A stretch of 64,000 bases of DNA, taken from contig NZ_WQNI01000011.1 in NCBI RefSeq assembly GCF_010993735.1, positions 62,001 to 126,000 on the forward strand, given 5' to 3'. Of this stretch, positions 9,501 to 14,476 are shown piece by piece. The translations under genes and the position numbers were made by a program. The stretch's first letter is position 1; each line of letters begins with the position of its first letter. Origin of the DNA: Chelativorans alearensis (GTDB lineage: Bacteria > Pseudomonadota > Alphaproteobacteria > Rhizobiales > Rhizobiaceae). The notes beneath the pieces are model-generated. The model was not told where the DNA came from. It made no database searches and was given only the letters and a program-made list of their open reading frames with translations.

Positions 9501-9637
9501 CCGTTCCAACGACAGGCAAGTATGTGATCGGGCACACCTTTGAGGTTAACATGACGGGGGGCATCGGTGTCGATAGATACCGCCGCGCCACCACCGGCAG
9601 CAATCATGTCGTTGCGACAGACTGGCTAGCGTTCTAG
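6569..9637 (+). CDS. Phage tailspike with pectate-lyase-type beta-helix and inserted sugar-binding-like module
   Basis: 1022 residues from ATG 6569. The N-terminal 100 residues (ANTVFRDFVTDNIPASG...) are the particle-binding part of rhizobial tail fibres. DLRWFGAPADG (residue 325) and GTDNTAALQAMF (residue 395) are the two halves of the strand that opens the pectate-lyase beta-helix; between them about residues 345-391 (from WVTATAYVAGDLVW to SGNWAVG) look like a carbohydrate-binding 5/12-type module. Residues 430-880 show right-handed beta-helix rungs (IIGNDLYDIEGL, GNTLKL, FRNGRIAGGVVRDC). Such spikes bind, and often depolymerise, host surface polysaccharide; the catalytic residues cannot be named. 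The frame remains open behind its TAG stop (see the next two entries). Confidence 0.85.
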   Translation: MVQTANTVFRDFVTDNIPASGTWKPYKPDIRELLTYLENGVAGAAAGAVIFASKAAMDADLAYAADVMAWVLGDATAANNGVYQKQGASGSGSWTRLGDLPYGFIPAANAGAGTANAIVATTSIPLPDADGGALIALPIVANNTASPVTVAFNGAAALTIKTVSGNDIAIGGLTTGMIVAGYKSGTTFRLLSDQASAAIQAGAEAAQGYAEDWAIRPEDDPVPVAAGGDGSTTFSALHWAAKAAANAIDAYPATRTALGALDTTQKTVAYLLEEGREGAFKRVNTVEYSGWITADTRQAIIVQSTFDANFAWLRTGFDKMDLRWFGAPADGADSLEDGETVKGDWVTATAYVAGDLVWEASSGSRLGYICLVDHTSGTFATDLASGNWAVGAFTGTDNTAALQAMFALHEATGIPMLVPNGKFRCINPSEVVDSAFITLAGRSYDLEIQGDILIDDGLDAGANYNFFQTDTYDTNEDRSERDLFCIAGKGNFRGTWSHKPAGGSSTGRGHIFRLSGFKRITLTGFGMWDIAGKISRSRTNESVSNHLLHCERIASDSLRWTDTVDATIMGCEVWHADDDAINIHATDSGDELSICERIQIIGNDLYDIEGLICLGMRNGVVSGNTLKLTHGTCIYLGGRVGDEGDNAALNIVCVSNPIFDPLTRSNDGSTLSAASSESGAINVGSVQASWIAGAYNSGSGLIRDPLTAPGMVYYNSDLDTASVPQGGGMEVFGNPTRRTLPSVAKFSDWGFGLMFHSTGWIDPAVADTNFVTNGITLRSDIENFRVVPDVTGFRLGQGVFLHFLSADTYQRSWAFRNGRIAGGVVRDCRHGISHSLVAGTVAEYFVDVTVDGVEFDLDPYQVSPARTSATAGTWNSGATDPEKNAGIRMLNLYGMRVRGCKFMNLYEPIYGDATQSRADYDSNLVLCDPVSHAYDAGNLGVGVPYAAGPGFRHMIVDCLPTSADFGKVKNICRRGGSAVPTTGKYVIGHTFEVNMTGGIGVDRYRRATTGSNHVVATDWLAF

Positions 9638-9967
9638 GGAGTCGAGTGGTTTCATGGCGGCGCGCCGGGGCTCAAGCCTGGCCAGCGCCTTCTGACATCT
9701 GCAGAACAGTACCGAGACGGGCGTCTTTCGGGACTGCCTCCGGGAAAGCGTCTAGAGCACGTCCATTTCACAGACAGATTGGAGGTGGCAATTGACTACG
9801 CCAGGAATCGCCATGGCGGCGGCGGCCACGTTAACGTTGTTAGGCCGATAGGCGATATTGAGGAAGACCCTCAATCTTCCTGGCTTATCCAGTTCGGCCA
9901 GTCCCTGAATCCTTTAAGAGGATTCCGTGCGCTAGGCGCCACTATCGTGAAGCGAATAGAAGTCTAG
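9638..9967 (+). pseudogene. ADP-ribosyltransferase-like (Arr-type) domain without a start codon
   Basis: 109 codons in the same frame as the tailspike, directly behind its TAG stop. The peptide begins with VEWFHGGAPGLKPGQRLL and continues with HVHFTDRLEVAIDYA and PIGDIEEDP. This order (WFHGG..GL.PG, then a T.....A.DYA helix, then P.G.iE.DP) is the pattern of small Arr-like ADP-ribosyltransferase proteins as I know it. No ATG, GTG or TTG is in frame before TTG 9779, and a start there would remove the FHGG motif. Either the start codon was lost (pseudogene), translation begins at a non-standard codon, or the domain is made by read-through of the tailspike TAG. The sequence shows no frame damage over 330 bp. 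Confidence 0.5.
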
Positions 9968-10084
9968 ACGCGCCGCGCTAGGCTCAATCCCCTGTACGAG
10001 CTGAAAGAAGCCATTGACCGCATGCTGACGGTGATAGCCGGCCTGGAGCCGGATTACCGGAAATCCGATCTTGGGTTCCTCTAA
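9968..10084 (+). pseudogene. Short in-frame coding remnant behind the ADP-ribosyltransferase-like frame
   Basis: After a second TAG (9965-9967) the same frame continues for 38 codons to TAA 10082. The peptide NPLYELKEAIDRMLTVIAGL is an amphipathic helix and looks like real coding sequence, as in small phage proteins of this size. The only in-frame ATG (10022) lies in the middle of the helix, so the 5' end appears to be missing, as in the preceding frame. Low confidence; it could be chance. Confidence 0.3.
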
Positions 10085-10131
10085 AACGCGACAGGCGCGG
10101 GCTGATAAGCCGGACCTGTGGCAGCGCGCAC

Positions 10132-10497
10132 TTAATGGCACTCGAAGAAAAACTCGTACTGTGGCTGTCCAAGCAGGTAGCCCCTAATAATGCGGCAATC
10201 CTCTCTGCCGGTATCGTCGAGGTACTTGCGCGCCGCTGCCTCATGAAGTTGTTCCGGCGTCTCCGGCGCCACAATTCCCAACGTGATGCCGCGGGTTAGG
10301 CTTTGCCCCGTCGCCCTCCCGAGGCTTGCCGTGGTCATGATGCGGTCTCCCTTGGGGTGCTCGAAGACGCGATAGGTGTCGTCAGGCATGGCAACCTGAT
10401 GCACAGTGGGGTTGTACTCCATGGCAGTCTGAACTGCCGCGCAGCCTGCTACGAGCGCGGCCATAGTGGCCGCGGCCAGGATCATTTTGGATTTCAT
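10132..10497 (-). CDS. Prophage-encoded lipoprotein
   Basis: 121 residues from ATG 10497, preceded by GGGAGGGG at good spacing; a longer frame upstream has no support. Residues 1-19 are a lipoprotein signal peptide with lipobox LVAGC (Cys19 would be lipidated). The mature part is short, with VFEHPKGDRIMTT in the middle and an acidic/aromatic end, YEFFFEC, which is common in rhizobial prophage lipoproteins as I recall them. It is read leftward, away from the integrase side, downstream of the two HTH genes. Lipoproteins of this kind expressed from a prophage can block injection by related phages; for this one that is inference only. Confidence 0.75.
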   Translation of the reverse strand: MKSKMILAAATMAALVAGCAAVQTAMEYNPTVHQVAMPDDTYRVFEHPKGDRIMTTASLGRATGQSLTRGITLGIVAPETPEQLHEAAARKYLDDTGREDCRIIRGYLLGQPQYEFFFECH

Positions 10498-10550
10498 GCT
10501 TGCCCCTCCCAATTTGCCCACAGATACCATGCGCGCCAGGTTGACTGGCG

Positions 10551-10934
10551 TCAATCTTCGCCGAATTCATCCTTCAGCCGCCTCTTTGCGGATGGCCGGC
10601 TCGATCGCTGAAGCATTAGCTTGCGCGCTTTCGGTGAGGCAGAGGCGGCCTTCTTGGCCGTCAATTCCACTAGGCGCCTGGCGACATTCACCGGCGATTC
10701 ATCTGCCGGAATGTGAACGGCACGCCCGTGATAGCTAATCGGCGGGGCACGCATAGCCTGCCAGATGTCGAGAATGTCCGCTTCGCTGAAAAGATAGGTG
10801 CGTCCGTACCGTGAGCACGCCCCGATATCGCGGCCAAGCTTGATGATCGCACGCGTAGTAATGCGCAGCCGTTCGGCAGCCTCGTCGGCGGTGTAGATTG
10901 TGTCGAGTGGGGCGGGAGGCTCCTCACGCGCCAT
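10551..10934 (-). CDS. Small MerR/excisionase-type helix-turn-helix protein
   Basis: 127 residues from ATG 10934; the frame extends further upstream but there it overlaps the preceding gene fully, so the internal ATG is preferred. Residues 10-75 (IYTADEAAERLRITTRAIIK, then GACSRYGRTYLFSEADILDIW) are a winged helix-turn-helix of the MerR/excisionase type, with the Arg-Thr-Tyr wing and the acidic helix typical of the group. The C-terminal 50 residues are basic and unstructured. It overlaps the upstream HTH gene by 11 bp and the two form one leftward operon. Probable role: DNA bending or control of prophage genes. Confidence 0.7.
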   Translation of the reverse strand: MAREEPPAPLDTIYTADEAAERLRITTRAIIKLGRDIGACSRYGRTYLFSEADILDIWQAMRAPPISYHGRAVHIPADESPVNVARRLVELTAKKAASASPKARKLMLQRSSRPSAKRRLKDEFGED

Positions 10935-11214
10935 AGCCGGTCTCTCGGCGCCACTTCTGAAGAGGAGTTTCCTCCAGCGCACGCTCCCGCTTCCGCCGCT
11001 GGTATTCCGTCTCCGGCTTGACCGAGGACGCAATTCCAGACTCACGGTCGAGAGCGGCGTCTATCGCTTCGCGGTCCCACCGCTTGGATCCAAATACCGG
11101 TGCAGGCATGCGTCCGCATTTCACCCAGCCGTGAAATGTCGACACACTCACGCCGAGATAAGCGGCTGCCGCTTGGCGGGATAGGAGGCGGGGTTGGTTG
11201 TTGTCGTTGGTCAT
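10924..11214 (-). CDS. AlpA/HTH_17-type DNA-binding protein
   Basis: 96 residues from ATG 11214. Residues 8-55 (LLSRQAAAAYLGVSVSTFHG, then WVKCGRMPAPVFGSKRWDRE) are a classic AlpA/excisionase fold: recognition helix, wing with a basic turn, and the W[DR] strand end. The rest is basic. It is the first gene of the leftward operon, directly behind a strong promoter with an operator-like core in its spacer (11259-11287). AlpA-type proteins act as excisionase activators or directly as excisionases; which applies here is open, because a second excisionase-like gene stands next to the integrase. Confidence 0.75.
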   Translation of the reverse strand: MTNDNNQPRLLSRQAAAAYLGVSVSTFHGWVKCGRMPAPVFGSKRWDREAIDAALDRESGIASSVKPETEYQRRKRERALEETPLQKWRRETGYGA

Positions 11215-11258
11215 GGAATCGAGGATCCCACAATTAATGTTTAGGCGCAACAGTTTGT

Positions 11259-11287
11259 AAAATATGCGTTTTCGCCTATTTCGTCAA
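11259..11287 (-). promoter_or_regulatory. Promoter of the leftward prophage operon with operator core in the spacer
   Basis: Read on the minus strand: -35 TTGACG (11282-11287), spacer of 17 bp, -10 TATTTT (11259-11264). The spacer contains the core GCGTTTTCGC (11266-11275) that recurs at 11980-11989 and 12029-12038. A repressor bound there would block this promoter. Confidence 0.7.
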
Positions 11288-11331
11288 ATTGAACCAAAAG
11301 GGCTAGCGGGCATTGAAAGGTACCGGATTTC

Positions 11332-11640
11332 TCATTCATCGTCTTTTGGAAAATCGATAGGCTCCAAGCCCTGCCTGATGCGGACCTTGTTGGCTGCGGC
11401 AACCGACAAAGTTGACCAGATATCTTGAAGGGCCTCAGCTGCTTTGATCAGCGATTCATGGACGTCTGACTCCTCCATCAGATCCACAAAGCGGCCCGCA
11501 TCCTGTGCGCTCTTCTCCACCAAGCGGTAGATGCGCGAAGCTTGTTCGAGAGTTAGGTTTGGATGCCCAAGTGCCTCGGGCACTGCATTGCCCATACGCT
11601 TGGCGATCTCACCCCGTTCGCGCAACAGCTCTTGCGTCAT
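11332..11640 (-). CDS. Small phage protein of unknown function
   Basis: 102 residues from ATG 11640. The protein is soluble, helical and acidic, with LTLEQASRIYRLVEKSAQDA in the first half and an acidic C-terminus (PKDDE). No motif is recognised. It lies between the leftward HTH operon and the Cro/C1-type regulator, on the same strand as both, with a weak ribosome binding site. It belongs to the prophage control region by position; a role there is inference. Confidence 0.55.
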   Translation of the reverse strand: MTQELLRERGEIAKRMGNAVPEALGHPNLTLEQASRIYRLVEKSAQDAGRFVDLMEESDVHESLIKAAEALQDIWSTLSVAAANKVRIRQGLEPIDFPKDDE

Positions 11641-11734
11641 TGGTGGTGAGCGTCATTTGTGCCCCCTTTTCCCATAGCCCAAGTGCAAAGTGGCGCAAGC
11701 CGGGCGCGCGGTCAATCTCGCGGTCGGTGGCCGG

Positions 11735-11965
11735 TCATTCGCGCAGGCGCACACCGGGGCCTCCCGTGGTCGTCTCGCCATCGGCCAGGAAGATGACGCC
11801 GGCAGATTCTAAGGCGGCGCGGATATCATTGACGGTGCGCTCACGCAGCGGCTCGCCTCGCTCAAATCGCGTAATCGTATTGGTCGACACCATGGCGGCT
11901 TTCGCAAGGTCGCGCACGCCAATCTGAAGCGCCGCACGGGCCATTCTGCATTGGGCTGGGAACAA
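11735..11965 (-). CDS. Cro/C1 (XRE) family regulator, candidate prophage repressor
   Basis: 76 residues from TTG 11965, chosen because GGAG stands 8 bases upstream and because homologous proteins begin with a PAQCRMARAAL segment that an ATG 11944 start would cut. Residues 6-60 are a helix-turn-helix of the XRE family (VRDLAKAAMVSTNTITRFER is the turn and recognition helix), and the end GGPGVRL is typical of this short alphaproteobacterial subfamily. There is no protease or separate dimerisation domain. It is transcribed away from the rightward early gene, and two copies of the core GCG(A/T)TTTCGC lie in the gap between them, so it probably controls itself and that gene. Confidence 0.8.
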   Translation of the reverse strand: MFPAQCRMARAALQIGVRDLAKAAMVSTNTITRFERGEPLRERTVNDIRAALESAGVIFLADGETTTGGPGVRLRE

Positions 11966-11977
11966 AACGATACTCCG

Positions 11978-12041
11978 TAGCGATTTCGCCTTGACGTAGC
12001 GAATATAAGGAATAATGTGTTCACAGTAGCGTTTTCGCTAC
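11978..12041. promoter_or_regulatory. Divergent control region with two operator-like sites
   Basis: The site 12026-12041 is the perfect inverted repeat GTAGCG-TTTT-CGCTAC; 11978-11990 is TAGCGATTTCGCC. A half-site GTAGCG also lies at 11996-12001, against the TTGACG at 11991-11996 that can serve as -35 for the rightward early gene, with an AT-rich -10 around 12011-12018. The arrangement is that of a small lambda-like operator set between repressor and early gene. Confidence 0.7.
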
Positions 12042-12066
12042 CAGGGCGCAACACGGGAGAGCAGCC

Positions 12067-12309
12067 ATGCTTAACGCAACGCACACGGAAACTGCCGCAC
12101 GCATGAAGTCGATGGGATTTGGCGTAGCGATGATGGGAGACCGCGAACTAGGCATTCCGACCAAAATGGGGCCACTGCAGGACGATATAGAAGAGGCGCA
12201 GGCCGCAGCGGAGATACTGGCGCGCGAGAACCCCAGTAAGGAGCTCAGGGTCTACGAGGTTGTGTTGGCGCCGGGTTGGGAGAAGAGATACCCCGACATC
12301 GCGTCGTGA
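12067..12309 (+). CDS. Small early phage protein of unknown function
   Basis: 80 residues from ATG 12067, with GGGAGAG at 6-7 bases. It is the first rightward gene behind the divergent operator region and so probably the gene most directly controlled by the XRE regulator. The sequence has MKSMGFGVAMMGDRELGIPT at residues 13-32 and a helical acidic middle. It is not a Cro-like HTH protein by eye. I do not recognise the family. Confidence 0.55.
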   Translation: MLNATHTETAARMKSMGFGVAMMGDRELGIPTKMGPLQDDIEEAQAAAEILARENPSKELRVYEVVLAPGWEKRYPDIAS

Positions 12310-12328
12310 GATCAAGCTTTGTCGAAAA

Positions 12329-12380
12329 GTCAAGCGAAAAATGAGATATCGCTTGACATTTTATGGCGAAAAGTCCTAAT
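12329..12380 (+). promoter_or_regulatory. Inverted repeat overlapping a promoter before the excisionase-like gene
   Basis: GTCAAGCGA (12329-12337) and TCGCTTGAC (12349-12357) form a perfect 9-bp inverted repeat with an 11-bp spacer. The right arm contains the TTGAC of a -35 TTGACA (12353-12358); CCTAAT at 12375-12380 fits a -10 at 16 bp. A dimeric regulator here would cover the -35 box. The site differs from the GCG(A/T)TTTCGC operators and may serve a second regulator or the excisionase itself. Confidence 0.6.
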
Positions 12381-12435
12381 GGGTACGTCGCCTGCGGATT
12401 CGTCCGCGGGCGATTTTTCGTTTGGGGGAACCGAA

Positions 12436-12732
12436 ATGCAGGCAGCCAATGACAACAGACCCATCGGCGCATCAATCCGCTTTTTCGTCGAGCCGCGTCT
12501 GGTACCCGCAGCAAAGGCTGCGCGGCGCCTTCATTTGACGGTAAGTGAGTTTGAGGCGCGGCGCCAAGATCTGCACCGCTGCGGGTTTCCCCTGCCCTGC
12601 CCCGTCATTGGCCACTTTGACCTGAAGGCAATCGACGCTTGGCTAGACAAACACGCCGGCATCGCGGACGCTCCTACAATAACGCCTGTGCCAGAAGACG
12701 AGTTTGACCGGAGGCTCGCGGCTCTTGGGTAG
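12436..12732 (+). CDS. Excisionase-like small protein beside the integrase
   Basis: 98 residues from ATG 12436, preceded by GGGGGAA; a frame open from 12319 would run through the promoter and is not supported. The region RLHLTVSEFEARRQDLHRCG and HFDLKAIDAWLDKHAG is the pattern of the small gene that precedes integrases in rhizobial prophages and islands: a short HTH-like unit followed by the FDL.AIDAWLD end. It overlaps the integrase start by 8 bp. A directionality factor role fits the position and size; no direct evidence. Confidence 0.65.
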   Translation: MQAANDNRPIGASIRFFVEPRLVPAAKAARRLHLTVSEFEARRQDLHRCGFPLPCPVIGHFDLKAIDAWLDKHAGIADAPTITPVPEDEFDRRLAALG

Positions 12733-13915
12733 CATTAAGCTCAAGCACTATGTCGTCAGGAAGGGGCGGGGCTACTGGCTCGTGACGCCAAGAATGCGGG
12801 CGCACGGCTTCGAGAACGTGCGCTGTGGCCCTGACGGGCCTGAGGCGTGGTCGATAGCGCAGGAGTGGGAGGAGCGCTGGCAGCGAGCCAGGAAGGGCTT
12901 GGACGCGCAGCTGCGGAAGGTCTACCCGAAGAACACGGTTGGCGATGCATTCGAGCGGTTCCGCCTAACCAACGAATGGGCCAAGAAGCCGCCCCGCACA
13001 CGCGAAGATTGGGGCCGCGGCTGGAAATACATTGAGCCCGTTTTCGGCGACATGCAGGCGAAGGCAGTCACGCTGGAAAAACTCGATCGCTGGTACGCCC
13101 ACCTGGTCAAGCTGAAAGGCATTGGCGAGGCTGGCCGCGCCATGAAGACCTGGCGTGCGCTCTACACCGTGATGGCCGCGATGGGGCTTTGCCAGGCGAA
13201 GCAGGATCCATCATTGGCCATCCGCAAGACCGCGGTGGCTGGCCGCACAGAGACGTGGACGGACGGCGAGGCAGTGCGCCTCGTCAAGGCGGCATGGCGG
13301 AAGGGCTACAAAGGCTTGGCATGCATCATCGCCGTTGCGTGGGACACCAGTTTCTCGCCGGTTGATGCCCGTTCGCTGACGCCAAACAACGCGATGTCGC
13401 TCGGCAATGATTGGGCTTTCGTCATCCAGCGCGGCAAGACCAATGAGGCCGCATTCGGCATTCTGTCGAAGCGAACGCGCAGGCTGGTAGAAGCATACGT
13501 CGCCGACCTCGACTTCGAACTGCTCGACACTGCCCCGATCTTCCGCACCAAGGGTTATGTGCCGACTGAGAAGGGCGGCAGACCGCGTATCGGGGCGCCC
13601 TATCAGAAGAACAGCCTTTCCGCCGATTTCCGCGAAATCAGGGCGCTTGTATTTGGCACCACCGAGAAGCGGCGCTTAATGGACATGCGGCGCACAGGCG
13701 CTGTGGAAGCCAATGCAGGTGGCGCTCCGGTGGAAGCTATTGCAGCGAAAATGGGAAACTCAATCGACCAGAACAAGACACTACAAAAGACCTATATGCC
13801 GGTGAATCCGGCCGCGGTGCGAGCGGCGGAAGAAGCGCGCCGCATAGGGCGCAAAAAGTTATCGTCGGAACAGAACGAGTTCAAAAAGTTGAAACTCGTT
13901 GGAGGGAAAAGTTGA
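12725..13915 (+). CDS. int: Tyrosine recombinase, phage integrase
   Basis: 396 residues from TTG 12725 (Met-Gly-Ser-Ile-Lys-Leu), the start used by this rhizobial integrase subfamily, with GGAGG about 10 bases upstream; TTG 12704 is an alternative seven codons longer. The N-terminal third is the arm- and core-binding part (RKGRGYWLVTPRMRAHGF, then an SAM-like helical domain around residues 65-155). The catalytic domain shows SFSPVDARSL (first Arg), MDMRRTGAVEANAGG (second Arg) and the nucleophile in LQKTYMPVNPAA (Tyr). It would catalyse integration into and excision from the tRNA-Asp gene whose 3' end lies 40 bp downstream. Confidence 0.9.
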   Translation: MGSIKLKHYVVRKGRGYWLVTPRMRAHGFENVRCGPDGPEAWSIAQEWEERWQRARKGLDAQLRKVYPKNTVGDAFERFRLTNEWAKKPPRTREDWGRGWKYIEPVFGDMQAKAVTLEKLDRWYAHLVKLKGIGEAGRAMKTWRALYTVMAAMGLCQAKQDPSLAIRKTAVAGRTETWTDGEAVRLVKAAWRKGYKGLACIIAVAWDTSFSPVDARSLTPNNAMSLGNDWAFVIQRGKTNEAAFGILSKRTRRLVEAYVADLDFELLDTAPIFRTKGYVPTEKGGRPRIGAPYQKNSLSADFREIRALVFGTTEKRRLMDMRRTGAVEANAGGAPVEAIAAKMGNSIDQNKTLQKTYMPVNPAAVRAAEEARRIGRKKLSSEQNEFKKLKLVGGKS

Positions 13916-13954
13916 AACCAAGAAATGCTAAAGAGCCCAAGCCCTTGAAAGAAA

Positions 13955-14031
13955 TGGCGCGAGTGACGGGGCTCGAACCCGCGACCTCCGGCGTGACAGG
14001 CCGGCACTCTAACCAGCTGAGCTACACCCGC
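13955..14031 (-). tRNA. tRNA-Asp (anticodon GTC)
   Basis: 77 nt including an encoded CCA. Acceptor GCGGGTG pairs with CACTCGC (one G-T pair); the anticodon arm reads GCCGG-CCTGTCA-CGCCGG around GTC, and the T arm has GTTCGAG. Its 3' half faces the integrase and is the likely attachment site of the prophage. Confidence 0.95.
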
Positions 14032-14241
14032 GCTTGCGACGTCGCCGTTGCGCGGCGTCTGGGCGGTCACTTAGGCGCTTCGCGGGTGCCTGTCAAGCAG
14101 GCTCAAGGACCTTTGCTGGCTGAATTCGCATGGCCGGGGCAAACACCGCTCAGCGGGCGATTTCTTCTTGCGATCGGGCGGCGAACCGCCTAAACGGACG
14201 GGCTTGAGGCTCGGCCCGCCAGCCGCCGGCGCCTCACGCAC

Positions 14242-14317
<76 letters not shown>

Positions 14318-14398
14318 CCCTTTGCCCTGCGGGTTTCGGGTGGCAGGCCACCGGAGCTCGTTGGACGAAGGAGTATCCTGCGACCTTCAGTCGGCTGA

Positions 14399-14474
14399 AG
14401 CCAATCCTCCACCATCTGGCCAAGATCGACTTTCGGCCGGCGAAGGCCGAAGCCTTGGCGTAGGAGGATTGGGC
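14399..14474. repeat. Nested palindromic element behind tRNA-Val
   Basis: CCAATCCTCC (14401-14410) pairs with GGAGGATTGG (14463-14472); inside it GCCAAG (14419-14424) pairs with CTTGGC (14454-14459) and TTCGGCC pairs with GGCCGAA. The whole folds into one long stem-loop. Only one copy is in this window, so repeat status in the genome is assumed from its shape. Confidence 0.55.
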
Positions 14475-14476
14475 CT

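Larger units (their letters stand above)
1..13990. mobile_element. Right-hand part of an integrated prophage ending at tRNA-Asp
   Basis: The interval carries phage-type genes (prohead protease-like, tape measure, tailspike, excisionase-like, tyrosine integrase, Cro/C1-type regulator) and is less GC-rich than the flanking chromosome. The integrase ends 40 bp from the 3' end of a tRNA-Asp gene, the usual arrangement for tRNA-targeted prophages. The left boundary and the second attachment copy lie outside the window. The right boundary at about 13,990 is inferred from the tRNA 3' end and not from a seen direct repeat. The head and tail-tube genes expected between protease and tape measure are absent. 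Confidence 0.85.

Noticed and set aside
9779-9967. Small gene starting at TTG 9779
   Set aside because: The start would fall inside the ADP-ribosyltransferase-like domain and remove its N-terminal motif; no ribosome binding site fits better than chance.
1-10084. General reassignment of TAG in the prophage
   Set aside because: The TAG stops at 720 and 6499 are followed by other stops within a few codons and by terminators, so TAG acts as a normal stop there; only the tailspike frame is odd.
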